64,000 nucleotides of DNA. Source: Streptomyces scopuliridis RB72. GTDB taxonomy: Bacteria; Actinomycetota; Actinomycetes; Streptomycetales; Streptomycetaceae. This document shows positions 1-8,966 of this stretch, in pieces. Location of the stretch: the NCBI RefSeq assembly GCF_000718095.1, contig NZ_JOEI01000040.1:1-64000 (forward strand), written 5' to 3'. A model generated the notes under the pieces. It searched no databases and had not been told where the DNA came from. It was given only the letters and a program-made list of their open reading frames with translations. The position numbers and the translations under genes were made by a program. Positions within the stretch are counted from its first letter, which is position 1. Every line of letters begins with the position of its first letter.

Positions 1-31
1 GGCGGGGCGGGCGGGGCGAAGTCTGACCGGT

Positions 32-1372
32 TCAGGCCGCCGATTTGCGTACGGCCAGCTCCTCCTCCGCGAGCGCGACCCCGAAGGCCGGCGGGACGGG
101 TTCGCTCTTGAGGTAGAGCCGGTCGGCGATCCGGCGCGGCAGCGGGTAGTACTCGAACTTCCCGTGCACCCGCCCGTCCGGGGACATGGGCTGGGCGATA
201 TAGCGGCAGACGGAGACGATCCGGTACTCCTCGCGGCCGTGCGAGTCCACGATGGCGATCTCGGTGACCCGGCGGGAGCCGTCGGCATGCCGGGTGAGCT
301 GCACGATGACATCGACGGCGCTGTTGATCTGGTCCTTGATCGCCACGAACGGGATCTCGACCTCCGACATGGAGGCCAGGGTCTGGAGTCGCATCAGCGC
401 GTCCTCGGCGCTGTTGGCGTGGACGGTGGCGAGCGAGCCGTCGTGACCGGTGGACATCGCCTGGAGCATGTCGAGCGTCTCGCCGCCGCGGACCTCACCG
501 ACGATGATGCGGTCGGGGCGCATGCGCAGGGAGTTGCGTACGAGGTCGCGGATGGTGACCTGGCCCTTGCCCTCCACGTTCGAGGGGCGGCTCTCCAGCG
601 TGATCACATGGGACTGCTGGAGCTGGAGCTCGGCGGAGTCCTCGATGGTGACGATGCGCTCGCCGTCGGGGATGAGTCCGGAGAGGGCGTTGAGCAGCGT
701 CGTCTTCCCCGTACCGGTGGCCCCGGAGACGATCACATTGAACTTCGCGCGCACCAGCCCGGCCAGCAGGACCATCATCTGCTCGTCCAGCGAGCCGAGG
801 CTGATCATCTCCTGGAGGGTGAAGGCCCTCGGGAAGCGCCGGATGGTGAGGATCGGTCCGGTCAGCGAGAGCGGCGGAATGATCACGTTCACACGCTCGC
901 CGGACGGCAGTCGGGCGTCGACCATCGGATTCGCCTCGTCCACACGGCGGTTGACCGTGGAGACGATGCGCTCGATGGTCTGCATCAGCTGCTCGTTGGA
1001 GGTGAACCGCATCGGCAGCTGCTCCAGCCGGCCGCCGCGCTCGACGAAGACCTGGTCCGCGCCGTTCACCATGATCTCGCTGATGGAGGCGTCTTCGAGC
1101 AGGGGCTCCAGGATGCCGAGGCCGAGGGCCTCGTCGACGACCCGGCGGATGAGCTGGGACCGCTCGATGGTGGAGAGGACCGGGCCCTCCCTGCTGATGA
1201 TGTGGCTCAGGACCCGCTCCAGGCGGGCCCGGCGCTCGGCCGCGGCGAGCGCGGACATCTCGGCGAGGTCGATCTCCTCCAGGAGCTTGGCGCGGTAGAC
1301 CCCGACGAGGAGACTCTCCTCGCTCTGCCCGTTCGTCGGCTCGGGGCTGTTGATGCGCGCCCGCAGGCTCAT
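32..1372 (-). CDS. tadA: TadA/CpaF-type secretion ATPase
   Basis: Cytoplasmic hexameric ATPase expected to power assembly of Flp/Tad-type pili or pseudopili at the membrane. The 446-residue protein has a helical N-terminal domain, a Walker A motif GATGTGKTT near residue 214, an Asp-box/Walker B stretch RIIVGEVRGGE and the conserved ATVHANS histidine motif, all hallmarks of the CpaF family at normal length. It is the last visible gene of a minus-strand run that begins with cpaB and cpaE; the inner-membrane partners TadB and TadC would be expected just beyond the left edge. The first 31 bases of the window show no recognisable feature. An 89-nt gap separates it from the upstream pseudopilin gene. 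Identification is secure; the identity of the assembled filament in this organism is inferred. Confidence 0.95.
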   Translation of the reverse strand: MSLRARINSPEPTNGQSEESLLVGVYRAKLLEEIDLAEMSALAAAERRARLERVLSHIISREGPVLSTIERSQLIRRVVDEALGLGILEPLLEDASISEIMVNGADQVFVERGGRLEQLPMRFTSNEQLMQTIERIVSTVNRRVDEANPMVDARLPSGERVNVIIPPLSLTGPILTIRRFPRAFTLQEMISLGSLDEQMMVLLAGLVRAKFNVIVSGATGTGKTTLLNALSGLIPDGERIVTIEDSAELQLQQSHVITLESRPSNVEGKGQVTIRDLVRNSLRMRPDRIIVGEVRGGETLDMLQAMSTGHDGSLATVHANSAEDALMRLQTLASMSEVEIPFVAIKDQINSAVDVIVQLTRHADGSRRVTEIAIVDSHGREEYRIVSVCRYIAQPMSPDGRVHGKFEYYPLPRRIADRLYLKSEPVPPAFGVALAEEELAVRKSAA

Positions 1373-1461
1373 GTCCTCAACTCCCAGGTTCTGCTGGTGT
1401 GCTCGGGTGGTGCGATGGTGCGGTGGTACGTCCTCGACCAGGGTGCGGCCGGACGGCCGGG

Positions 1462-1830
1462 TCAGTCGAGGGGCATGGTGGCGCTCCTCCGGGCCTCGCC
1501 CAGATTGTCGAAGATGGGCAGGATCGGCGGGATCTTGACCCTCGCGGTCGTCGTCACCTCGTCGCCACTCACGAACGGTCCGTCGATCTTGACCGTCAGC
1601 CAGTCGCTCGTCGCGGCCTCACCGGCTGCTTGAGGTGACAGGCTGACATCGTTGTACGTGGCGGCCCGCGCCGCCGCCCGTGCCGCCGTGCTCGCCTGCT
1701 GTACGGCGTACGCGGCCAGCCCGAGCTGGATCGCGGCGAGGGCGAGGAAGAGCAGGATGGTGACGACGCCGACGTATTCGAGGGCGATCTGTCCCCGTTC
1801 GCGCGCGTCGCGCGCTGTGCGCTTCGCCAT
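1462..1830 (-). CDS. TadE-like pseudopilin
   Basis: Small 122-residue membrane-anchored protein expected to act as a minor pilin of the Tad apparatus. After a short basic leader it has the class III prepilin-type motif RGQIALEYVG (Gly followed by Glu at +5 and Tyr at +6), immediately followed by one hydrophobic helix (about residues 20-40) and an Ala-rich segment. This is the usual TadE arrangement: prepilin peptidase would cut after Gly and leave the helix to anchor the protein. It lies 3 nt downstream of a second TadE-like gene, so the two are almost certainly cotranscribed. The C-terminal about 70 residues are a small exported domain with no motif I recognise. Confidence 0.88.
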   Translation of the reverse strand: MAKRTARDARERGQIALEYVGVVTILLFLALAAIQLGLAAYAVQQASTAARAAARAATYNDVSLSPQAAGEAATSDWLTVKIDGPFVSGDEVTTTARVKIPPILPIFDNLGEARRSATMPLD

Positions 1831-1833
1831 GGG

Positions 1834-2310
1834 TCAGCTCTCCCTTATGGCCGAGGCCCGGCCCGGGACCGTGACCGGGATGTTGAAGCCGGGGAAGAGC
1901 ACCGGCACTTCGAGCTTGACCTCGGCCTTGACCAGGTCTCCGCCGTCGCCCGTACAGCTGATCTTGGCGCTCCAGGCCGCGGGAAGGTCCTCGGCCCCGG
2001 CCCGCTCGCAGGCCGCGTTGCGCGTCTCCGTCTCGGCGACCGTGCCGGCCCGTACCGCCTCGTCCGCCGCGTTGCCCGCGAGCGAGAAGGTGTAGCCGAC
2101 CAGGGCGGCCTGCCAGAGCAGGATCACCGTGGCCAGGATGACCGGGGCCATCCCGACGAACTCGACGGCGAGCTGGCCCCGGTCGTCACGAAGCCACCCG
2201 CCACGCCGGCGGTCACCACGCAGCCGCTCAGCGCGCAAGCGGCTGCCGCCGCCCGGCCGCGTGGCCGGGCCCTCTCCGTATCGTCGTGCGTCTGTTCCTG
2301 GGACAGTCAT
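1834..2310 (-). CDS. TadE-like pseudopilin with long basic leader
   Basis: Second TadE-family minor pilin, 158 residues. An unusually long, Arg-rich leader of about 45 residues precedes the prepilin motif RGQLAVEFVG and a single hydrophobic helix. Two cysteines in the exported half (NAACERAG and KISCTGD) could form a disulfide. The ATG at 2310 has a purine-rich GGAGGGGGAG stretch upstream at slightly long spacing; a start inside the leader cannot be excluded. It sits 38 nt downstream of the cpaE-like gene and 3 nt before the other TadE gene. Role in the pilus is inferred from family and context. Confidence 0.85.
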   Translation of the reverse strand: MTVPGTDARRYGEGPATRPGGGSRLRAERLRGDRRRGGWLRDDRGQLAVEFVGMAPVILATVILLWQAALVGYTFSLAGNAADEAVRAGTVAETETRNAACERAGAEDLPAAWSAKISCTGDGGDLVKAEVKLEVPVLFPGFNIPVTVPGRASAIRES

Positions 2311-2348
2311 GCTTCAACGCTCCCCCTCCGGCTGGTGGGCTGGCCTCA

Positions 2349-3605
2349 TCAGTCGTGCGGCCTCGATCGTCCGCGCAGGACCCCGACCGATCCGCGGTCC
2401 CCCTTGAACTTGCTGTTCTTTTCCCCGCCTTCGGGCGTTTTCACCAGCCCCAGTTCCCCGGCCAGCCCCCACATCGCCTGCTTCACCGTGGACTTGGACT
2501 CCAGGTCCTGCATCCGGCCCGCGTCGACCGCGGGCTGCAGCTCCTTGAAGTTGGCCGGGATCGTCACGCGCGCGACGCGGGTGCTGGTGATCCGTTCGAT
2601 CAGCGGCGGCTGGATCTCGGTGTTGCGCGTATGGCGGTTGACGACGATCACGGTCTCCTCCGCCTTGCGGATCTGGAGCCGGTCCCACAGCCGCACCATG
2701 CGCTTGGCCGCCCGGACCGACACCACATCGGGGGTCGTCAGCAGCAGGGTGGTGTCGGCCATCTCGATCGCGGCGGCGTTGGCGCTGTTCATCTGGGTGC
2801 CGCAGTCGATGACGACGACCTCGTAGCGGTTGCGCAGCGCGCTGACGATCTGCCGTACGGACCGTTCGTTGACCTCCTCGCCGCGTTCCCCCTCCCCCGG
2901 CGCCAGCAGCATCCCTATGCCGCTCGGGTGGATGTAGACCGCGTCCTGGAGCACCCGGGGAGATATGTCCTGGATGGAGGCGAGGTCCACGATCGACCGC
3001 CGGAACTGCACATCGAGGTACGAGGCGATGTCGCCGGCCTGGAGATCGAGGTCCGCGAGCGCGGTGTTCATGCCGGACGCCCGGGCCGCCAGCGCCAGTT
3101 GGACGGCGACCGTGGTCGTACCGACGCCGCCCTTCGCGCCGCTGACCGTGATGACCGTACCGCCGGGGCCGGTGAACACATCGGCGCCCTGCCCGAGATG
3201 GCGCCGTACCCCCACCGACCAGGCCGCCGCCGCCTGTACGCGCTGGGCGAGCTCCTCGTACGAGAGCGGCAGCCCGACCAGGCCGCGGGCGCCGGAGTCC
3301 ATCGCGGCCGCGAAGAGGCCGGGGCCCGCGTCCGTGGAGACGAGGATGACCCCGACGGCCGGGAAGCGCAGGGCCACTTCCCGGATCAGTTCGAGCGCCG
3401 GTACCGGACCGATCCGTTCGTGGACCAGGACCACTTCCGGCAGCTCGTCGATCGACTCGGCGGCCAGCCTGGCCAGGGTGTCGATCAGCGAGGTCGAGTC
3501 ACCGACGGGTCCGGCCGGCTCGGCGTCAGGGAGCTGACTGAGCAGGGTCGTGATGGACCGGGCGGCGTCGGCGTCTCCGACGACCGGCAGGATTCTGGTG
3601 CTCAT
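2349..3605 (-). CDS. CpaE-like MinD/ParA-family ATPase of the Tad system
   Basis: Cytoplasmic localisation or assembly factor for Tad pili, 418 residues. The first about 130 residues look like a degenerate response-regulator receiver domain. The rest is a ParA/MinD-type ATPase with the deviant Walker A motif SGAKGGVGTTT and the DLDLQAGD and VIDCGTQ segments expected of this fold. It starts 7 nt after cpaB and belongs to the same operon. CpaE proteins usually lack the key phospho-acceptor in the N-terminal domain; I did not establish that residue here. The family call is firm, the cellular position of the complex is not visible from sequence. Confidence 0.9.
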   Translation of the reverse strand: MSTRILPVVGDADAARSITTLLSQLPDAEPAGPVGDSTSLIDTLARLAAESIDELPEVVLVHERIGPVPALELIREVALRFPAVGVILVSTDAGPGLFAAAMDSGARGLVGLPLSYEELAQRVQAAAAWSVGVRRHLGQGADVFTGPGGTVITVSGAKGGVGTTTVAVQLALAARASGMNTALADLDLQAGDIASYLDVQFRRSIVDLASIQDISPRVLQDAVYIHPSGIGMLLAPGEGERGEEVNERSVRQIVSALRNRYEVVVIDCGTQMNSANAAAIEMADTTLLLTTPDVVSVRAAKRMVRLWDRLQIRKAEETVIVVNRHTRNTEIQPPLIERITSTRVARVTIPANFKELQPAVDAGRMQDLESKSTVKQAMWGLAGELGLVKTPEGGEKNSKFKGDRGSVGVLRGRSRPHD

Positions 3606-3612
3606 GCGTCCC

Positions 3613-4323
3613 TCACTTGTCCCCTTCGAGGGTGTAGGTGTTCTCCCCCGGGCGCAGCGTGGTGGGGCTGCCGTCGGCGAGGAGCGCGAGGCGTACGTGC
3701 TTCGCGAAGGACTCGGCGTATGCGACGCGCTGGGCGTCCTTGGTCTTCAGCGCGAAGGTGATCGGCACCGCTTTGGTGGCCGCGCTGCGGTTGTTGTTGC
3801 TCTCGTCGGGCTGCAGCGCGGTGAGCTTGCCGACGTCGAGGACCTTGGCGTTGGGGACGATGATCCGGGACTGGGCGTTGGTCCCCTGGTTCTCGGCGGC
3901 GAAGGTCGCGAAGATATTGACCAGGTCGCCGGGGAGGATCTTCCCGGCGACACCGGTCGACGCGTCGATCATGATGGCGATTTCCTGCTCGTCATTGGCG
4001 AGCGCGGGCCGTTTGACGATCATGTCGTCCTGGAGCAGCGAGCCCTGCTTGAGCTGGGTGACGGCGATCTTTCCGTTGACGACGGCCAGATCGGTCACCG
4101 CGTTCTCGGAGAGCCAGCGCTTGGGCATGCTGATCTTCTCGAACTGGCCCTCGGTGAGCGGGGTGTACGGCGCGACATCCGCCTTCAGCCGGTACGCGGC
4201 CACCTCGGGTCCGACCTTCGAATTCACGTCGCTGATCACGGAGAGGACACCGGCGAACGCGGCGAAGGCGCAGAGGACCGAGAGGAGAAGGAGTATGACG
4301 CCGCGGCGTTGCCGTGAATTCAT
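3613..4323 (-). CDS. CpaB/RcpC-like SAF-domain pilus assembly protein
   Basis: Membrane-anchored periplasmic/extracytoplasmic protein of the Tad pathway. The chosen ATG at 4323 gives MNSRQRRGV followed at once by a hydrophobic segment ILLLLSVLCAFAAFAGVL; an upstream ATG would add 24 residues that look non-coding. A SAF-like domain follows (VAPYTPLTEGQFE), then a domain containing LPGDLVNIFATF, as in RcpC/CpaB. Product is 236 residues, typical for actinobacterial members. It is the first gene of the cpaB-cpaE-tadE-tadE-tadA run, so the operon promoter should lie in the 200-nt gap upstream (4324-4526), in which I see no clear operator. Confidence 0.87.
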   Translation of the reverse strand: MNSRQRRGVILLLLSVLCAFAAFAGVLSVISDVNSKVGPEVAAYRLKADVAPYTPLTEGQFEKISMPKRWLSENAVTDLAVVNGKIAVTQLKQGSLLQDDMIVKRPALANDEQEIAIMIDASTGVAGKILPGDLVNIFATFAAENQGTNAQSRIIVPNAKVLDVGKLTALQPDESNNNRSAATKAVPITFALKTKDAQRVAYAESFAKHVRLALLADGSPTTLRPGENTYTLEGDK

Positions 4324-4526
4324 GAGCGGGACAACCTCGTTCGGTGACGTGAGTGTGAGGGCGGAGTGTGAAGTCGGTGCGTGAAGCCGGAGCAAGGAGT
4401 CTGACGAACGGACCGGGGTATTGGGAGAGTCGGGGGAGGAGACGGAACCGAGAGGCCGGAGGTTCCGATGAGAGAGCGCTCCCGGCCGCGCGCGGCGTTG
4501 CGCTCGGCGCTTCCGTCCGGATATGC

Positions 4527-5477
4527 CTAAGTGGCGGTTCCGTGGTTCAGGACACCCGGGGCGCCCATGTGGTTCTCGGGCGCGGTGAGCGGCGCCGAGC
4601 AGAATCCGCAGCGGTCACCTATGAGTTCGATGCCGCACCAGGAACACACCTCTCTTCGTACGGACGAGACCAGCTGATAGAGAACGGAGATATCAGGCAG
4701 AAAAGCGGCGAACTCGACCATCTTGGAAGTACCCCACCAGCGCGGTGAATCCGCCGGGAGAGCACTTTCCTGGATTCCCTGGACGCGCCAGGCGGGGGCG
4801 AGGGTCTTGGTCACCCAGTCGGATTGCGACTGCCCCTTCCCGACGATCAGTTGGGTCCCGAACTCGGGTCCCGCGAGCTCACCGGACCCGCCGATCTTGA
4901 TCAGTTGGGGCGTGGGGTTGGCGAGCACCCCGAACTGGGAGCCGGGCACCCAGGACTTCGCGTGCGTCTTGAGGCTCACGGGCACCCGGTCCAGTCTGGT
5001 CACGGTGTTGAGCAGCGCTCCGGCGTAGATGTAGTGCGAGAGCAGCCGGGCCGCGGAGGCGACGATTCCGGCACTGAAATCACAGATGGACAACTGTCTT
5101 AGCTGGCGTACGAGTACGGCCACGCCGAGCGGCGGCAGATCGAGCTTGAGAAGCGCGATCCGGTCGGTCTCCAGGACCGACCGGACGGTGTGCAGGCGTC
5201 GTTCATGAGCGGCGCTGATCGACGCCGGGTAGAGCGCCACGACATAGCCGTGCTGCTCCACGAGGACCTGCATGTCGGCGAGCGCGGCGTCCAGTGGCTG
5301 GGCGTCGGGTGACTGGAGCAGCGCCGCGGTCGGCGTCTGCTGGTCCGTCGGTGGTAGCACCAGATCAGGGCTGGTGACAGCAATCGCGGTCGGCACGCTG
5401 GTTCCCCGTTCGGCTCCAGCCGCCGGAGTCCCGACGGCCGCAGTTCTCTCTCCTGCTCCGTGCTTCTGCTTCAGCAC
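4527..5477 (-). CDS. Conserved hypothetical with C-terminal zinc ribbon
   Basis: I do not recognise a named family. The product is about 316 residues: a low-complexity N-terminus of about 60 residues, an alpha/beta domain of about 200 residues, and a C-terminal zinc-ribbon-like motif CSWCGIELIGDRCGFC with two CxxC pairs. There is no signal peptide or membrane helix, so it is probably cytoplasmic. The GTG at 5477 is preferred because GAGGTGG lies 5 nt upstream; a GTG at 5507 would add ten residues without a good ribosome-binding site. It lies upstream of, and in the same orientation as, the Tad operon with a 203-nt gap, so a link to pilus biology is possible but unproven. Confidence 0.65.
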   Translation of the reverse strand: MLKQKHGAGERTAAVGTPAAGAERGTSVPTAIAVTSPDLVLPPTDQQTPTAALLQSPDAQPLDAALADMQVLVEQHGYVVALYPASISAAHERRLHTVRSVLETDRIALLKLDLPPLGVAVLVRQLRQLSICDFSAGIVASAARLLSHYIYAGALLNTVTRLDRVPVSLKTHAKSWVPGSQFGVLANPTPQLIKIGGSGELAGPEFGTQLIVGKGQSQSDWVTKTLAPAWRVQGIQESALPADSPRWWGTSKMVEFAAFLPDISVLYQLVSSVRREVCSWCGIELIGDRCGFCSAPLTAPENHMGAPGVLNHGTAT

Positions 5478-5634
5478 TTTATCCACCTCGTACTGCGCAG
5501 AGAACACCTATCAGATGACGATGCCAGGCGTACGGGCGCCAACCTCCGGCAAAGCGGACGAAGCAGTCAGCTGTTCACTGCCGTTTCAATTAATATTTCA
5601 TTTGGTCGAATTCCGCATCCAATCGCTCCAGTTT

Positions 5635-5660
5635 GGGCCCTAGTTGGGCCCAGGGGCCCA
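5635..5660. repeat. Triple GGGCCC with short inverted repeat
   Basis: In the divergent gap between 5477 and 5744, GGGCCC occurs three times (5635, 5646, 5654), and the last two sit in a TGGGCC/GGCCCA inverted repeat. Just upstream is an unusually AT-rich stretch (about 5580-5610). This is the likely promoter and regulatory region of the plus-strand pilin-like gene, but no regulator can be named. Confidence 0.35.
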
Positions 5661-5743
5661 CGAACGGGCGTGGACCGCGCCCGTACGCTCCCATTCCGAT
5701 TCCGTGTGCGAAAGGCACTCGGTCACGGAGGGGGACGGGCCGG

Positions 5744-7291
5744 ATGAGACGCCGGATACGACGACAGACACCGCCGGGCCACGGGCCCGACCGAGGGGCC
5801 ACGGCCACCGAGTACGCCGGGGTGATCGTGGTCGTGGCGGCGGTCGTCGGGGCGCTGGTCGGTACGGGAGTCGACCAGACCCTCGCCACGAGTCTGCGCT
5901 GTCTGGTCACCTTCAGCGGCCCCTGCGACGCGGGCGGCGGCGGAGGCAAGGACCAGTCCGCGCCGAGGACCGACGCCGACTACGAGCCCCCGCTCTGTCA
6001 GATCTCCTCGGTCACCGACAAGGCCGGCGCCAAGGCCAAGGTCCTCTTCATCGAGTGGGGCGAGGAGTACGGCTTCCAGCAGACGACGTTCCAGTCCAAC
6101 AAGGACCTCAACAAGGACGGCAAGGTCGACGCCAACGACCAGCAGGTCATGATGACGTTCACCGACGCCGCCTCCATCGCCGCCAAGAAGGACTGGAAAC
6201 CGGGCGCGAAGATAGGCAAGTTCGGCGCGGACAAGGTCGAACTCGGCGCCGGCATCAAGGTCACCAACGGCGACACCTGGGTCTTCGACAGCGAGGAGCA
6301 GGCCAAGTCGTTCCGTGACGACATCGAGGAACTCAAGACGTACGAGCTGGCCAACCGCAACACCAACGCGCGCGGCGGCGGCCTCGGCAACAGCATCCTC
6401 TACCTCTTCGGCAAGGGCCCGATGGCCAAGGAGGAGGAGCTGCGCGACCGGATCGAGGAGAAGCTCGGCAACCGCCACATCAGCTACGGCAAGGTCGGCC
6501 TGGAGGCCAGCGCGGCGGGCGGGCTCAAGCTGTCGGCGGGCGACGAGAAGAAGCTGAGCGCCACCCTCGGCGGCAACTTCAAGTTCTCGCCCGAGGTGAC
6601 CTGGACCGACAACAACTTCAAGGGCACGAAGGCGTACACGTACAGCGCGGCCATCGAGTACGGCGGCAAGGTCGGGTACGAGGCCGGGCCCATCAGCGGG
6701 GACGCCTCCGCGTCCACCACGCAGACCGGCACGATCACCGTCACGCACGACAAGAAGACCGGCGAGCTGCTGCGCATCGACATGACCCGCACGGTCGAGA
6801 AGGGCGCCACGAAGGACGGCGCCAAGGCCGGCGGCGACAACGGCAAGGGCGGCGACGACAAGCGCGGCGGCAGCGGCGGGGCGAAGGGCACCGACGGGTC
6901 CACCGGTATCGAGGTCGTCACCAACTCGGTGGTCATCCCGCCGGGCTCCGACGGCGACGAGCAGCGCCGGATCGCCCAGGAATGGCTGGACGGCCACGGC
7001 GACAACGCCGCTCCCTTCACGTACATGTTCGACGACCACGCGCCGACGAAGCGCCCCGGCGCGGACGATCCGTTCGGGCGGCTGCTCTTCGACGAGGGGC
7101 TCTCCAGCCGGACGAACTACACCGGAAAGACGGAGGCCGCGGAGTACGGCTTCGAACTCAACCTGGGGCTGAGCCTCGGCTTCTCGGTCTCCACCGAGAA
7201 GAAGGAGGAGACGCTCGACAAGGCGCAGTTCCTGGGGGCACCCCATGGGGACAGCCGCACCTATCTCCCGTACAGCTACTGTGCGAACTGA
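5744..7291 (+). CDS. Large exported protein with Flp-type prepilin signal
   Basis: Unrecognised 515-residue protein. The start at 5744 is supported by an upstream GGAGGGGG. A basic leader ends in RGATATEYAGV, matching the Flp/TadE class III prepilin rule (Gly, Glu at +5, Tyr at +6), followed by a hydrophobic helix VIVVVAAVVGALVGTGV. The remainder, about 460 residues, is hydrophilic and exported. Near residue 125 an EF-hand/dockerin-like loop DLNKDGKVDANDQQ is visible, and a Gly/Lys/Asp-rich linker lies around residues 360-390. The C-terminal part has no motif I know. It diverges from the Tad operon and is followed 28 nt later by a lipoprotein gene. It may be processed by the Tad prepilin peptidase; that is inference. 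Confidence 0.78.
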   Translation: MRRRIRRQTPPGHGPDRGATATEYAGVIVVVAAVVGALVGTGVDQTLATSLRCLVTFSGPCDAGGGGGKDQSAPRTDADYEPPLCQISSVTDKAGAKAKVLFIEWGEEYGFQQTTFQSNKDLNKDGKVDANDQQVMMTFTDAASIAAKKDWKPGAKIGKFGADKVELGAGIKVTNGDTWVFDSEEQAKSFRDDIEELKTYELANRNTNARGGGLGNSILYLFGKGPMAKEEELRDRIEEKLGNRHISYGKVGLEASAAGGLKLSAGDEKKLSATLGGNFKFSPEVTWTDNNFKGTKAYTYSAAIEYGGKVGYEAGPISGDASASTTQTGTITVTHDKKTGELLRIDMTRTVEKGATKDGAKAGGDNGKGGDDKRGGSGGAKGTDGSTGIEVVTNSVVIPPGSDGDEQRRIAQEWLDGHGDNAAPFTYMFDDHAPTKRPGADDPFGRLLFDEGLSSRTNYTGKTEAAEYGFELNLGLSLGFSVSTEKKEETLDKAQFLGAPHGDSRTYLPYSYCAN

Positions 7292-7319
7292 CCCGGCCGG
7301 CGACAGGAGCACACCAGCC

Positions 7320-7934
7320 ATGAGGACACCCGCGATAACCACCTCGACCAGCCCGAACAGCCTGACCAATCCGAGCAGCCCGACCAGCGGAAAGGCACTC
7401 CGGTGGCCGGCCGCGGCCGCCGCCTGCGCCGCCGCCGTCGCGCTGGTGGCCGGGTGCGGTACGGACGCGACGGCCGGCGTGGTGCCCGAGGGCTGGGGCA
7501 CGCTCAAGACCTCCGCGGTCACGGTCGCCCACCCGCCCGCCTTCACACCGCAGAGCGCCGGCGAGCGCAGCACGTACAACGCGGCGGCGGCGACCCTCGC
7601 CGAGGGCGGCAAGGACGTCGGAATGATCACCGTCCAGCTGGACTTCACCAACGCCGACTCGGTGGAGGAGGCGGCGATCGGCGCCGAGGCGGGCATCGCC
7701 CTCGGCTCGACGCTGGGCAAGCAGCGGAAGATCGAGGTCGCGGGCCCCAAGGGCAGGACGGAGGCCCGGCGCATCGACTTCGAGTTCACCGAGAAGGGCT
7801 CCCGGATCAAGGGCGTGATCGTCGCGGGTCTGGACTCCGCGCGGAAGTCGTACGCGGTACGGGTCGACGCGGCCAAAGGGAGACTCGGCGACGGCGATCT
7901 GACGAAGATCATCGACTCGATCACGCTCAAGTAG
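7320..7934 (+). CDS. Putative lipoprotein
   Basis: 204-residue predicted lipoprotein of unknown function. The ATG at 7320 has GGAG upstream; an in-frame ATG at 7245 overlaps the preceding gene. An N-terminal region rich in Thr, Ser and Pro is followed by a hydrophobic stretch and a lipobox-like VALVAGCG at about residue 48, so the mature protein would be anchored outside the membrane. The mature domain of about 150 residues resembles small all-alpha/beta lipoproteins of actinobacteria with no catalytic motif visible. It is probably cotranscribed with the prepilin-type gene upstream and the DUF3592-like gene 9 nt downstream, so the three may act together at the envelope. Confidence 0.75.
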   Translation: MRTPAITTSTSPNSLTNPSSPTSGKALRWPAAAAACAAAVALVAGCGTDATAGVVPEGWGTLKTSAVTVAHPPAFTPQSAGERSTYNAAAATLAEGGKDVGMITVQLDFTNADSVEEAAIGAEAGIALGSTLGKQRKIEVAGPKGRTEARRIDFEFTEKGSRIKGVIVAGLDSARKSYAVRVDAAKGRLGDGDLTKIIDSITLK

Positions 7935-7943
7935 GCGGCGGCC

Positions 7944-8366
7944 ATGGACATCCCGGGCGGTGACTACGTCTTCTTCGGGGGCATGACCCTGCTGTTCGGC
8001 TGGCTGGCGGCCCACTACGCCCGGCGGCTGGCGGCGGGTGCGCGCGCGCTCCGGGCGGGCGGCCGGGCGCCCGGTGTGTGCGTACGGATCGAGAGCGAGC
8101 CGTACAACCGCTCGGACGCGCGCCGGTACGTCTTCTCCTTCCGCACCCCGGACGGGCGGAGCGTCGAGTTCGAGGATCTGGCGACGGGCGCCGTGCGGGT
8201 GGGCTCGCAGGTCACGGTGGCGTACGACCCGGTGGCCCCCGAGCGCACCGCGACGGTCGCGGGGCGCGGCAACTGGTCACCGGTGGCGCAGTACGTACTG
8301 CTGGTGACGGGGTGCGGGCTGGCGGCCTGCTGCTTCGCGGCGGTGCTGGTGTTCACGGCGGTCTGA
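7944..8366 (+). CDS. DUF3592-like membrane protein
   Basis: 140-residue membrane protein: one hydrophobic segment at the N-terminus (about residues 8-25), a small beta-rich domain with the phrase VTVAYDPVAPERTATV, and a second transmembrane helix near the C-terminus (about 115-138). This layout and the YDP motif match DUF3592 proteins, whose function is unknown. It begins 9 nt after the lipoprotein gene and probably shares its transcript. The following 120-nt gap contains a short GC-rich inverted repeat (GCCCGG/CCGGGC around 8383-8400) that may end the transcript. Confidence 0.75.
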   Translation: MDIPGGDYVFFGGMTLLFGWLAAHYARRLAAGARALRAGGRAPGVCVRIESEPYNRSDARRYVFSFRTPDGRSVEFEDLATGAVRVGSQVTVAYDPVAPERTATVAGRGNWSPVAQYVLLVTGCGLAACCFAAVLVFTAV

Positions 8367-8486
8367 GCCGGTCCGCGGCACTGCCCGGCTCCCGCCGGGC
8401 CCAGGAATTAGACAGCGAAACGATCTGAAGCACGAGGATTTGATGCACGGCGATCTGTTCAGCCATCCGTTCGGAGGCGAGAGGCG

Positions 8487-8930
8487 ATGACACGGTACGA
8501 CTACCCGAGAGCGCCCGCGCGCCGGGACGACGGAGGCGGAGCGCCGGTCTTCGCGCTCATGCGCGCCTGGGCGGCCGGCATCGTCATGCTGCTCATCACG
8601 GAGTATCTCCAGGCCACGCTGGTCTACGACCACCTGGCCTCGGAAGAGAAGCTGGAGACATTCGCCGGCCGCCTGCTGCTGATCCATCTGCCGAACGCCA
8701 CCTGCATCGCCGTCGCCGCGTGGGCGGCGGGACGTGTCCACCGGGAGCCGTACCGCGACGCCACGGCGCAGCATCTGACGGCGGTCCTCGCCGTGCCGGT
8801 GGCCGCGCAGGCCTTGAACATGTCGCTCCAGTGGCAGGATCTGGCGGCGGAGGGGCTGCTGATGTCGAACGCGGTGCTGGTGGTCGGGTGCGTGACGGGT
8901 TACGCGGCGGAGCGGCTCCAGGAGGACTGA
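8487..8930 (+). CDS. Small membrane protein, unknown function
   Basis: 147 residues with about four predicted hydrophobic segments and no recognisable catalytic motif. The ATG at 8487 has a strong GGAGGCGAGAGG upstream. Hydrophobic stretches are seen at about residues 25-45, 65-80, 95-110 and 120-140. It stands alone between the DUF3592-like gene and a kinase gene that begins 36 nt later. I cannot assign a role. Confidence 0.65.
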   Translation: MTRYDYPRAPARRDDGGGAPVFALMRAWAAGIVMLLITEYLQATLVYDHLASEEKLETFAGRLLLIHLPNATCIAVAAWAAGRVHREPYRDATAQHLTAVLAVPVAAQALNMSLQWQDLAAEGLLMSNAVLVVGCVTGYAAERLQED

Positions 8931-8966
8931 ACGTTTCGACCGCGGCTGCCGAAATACGCTCTGCGC

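Noticed and set aside
164..1633. Plus-strand open frame across tadA
   Set aside because: Shadow of the tadA coding strand; composition is His/Asp/Gly-rich with no motif.
8383..8400. Short GC inverted repeat as firm terminator
   Set aside because: Stem of about six pairs is common by chance in such DNA; noted only in the neighbouring gene entry.
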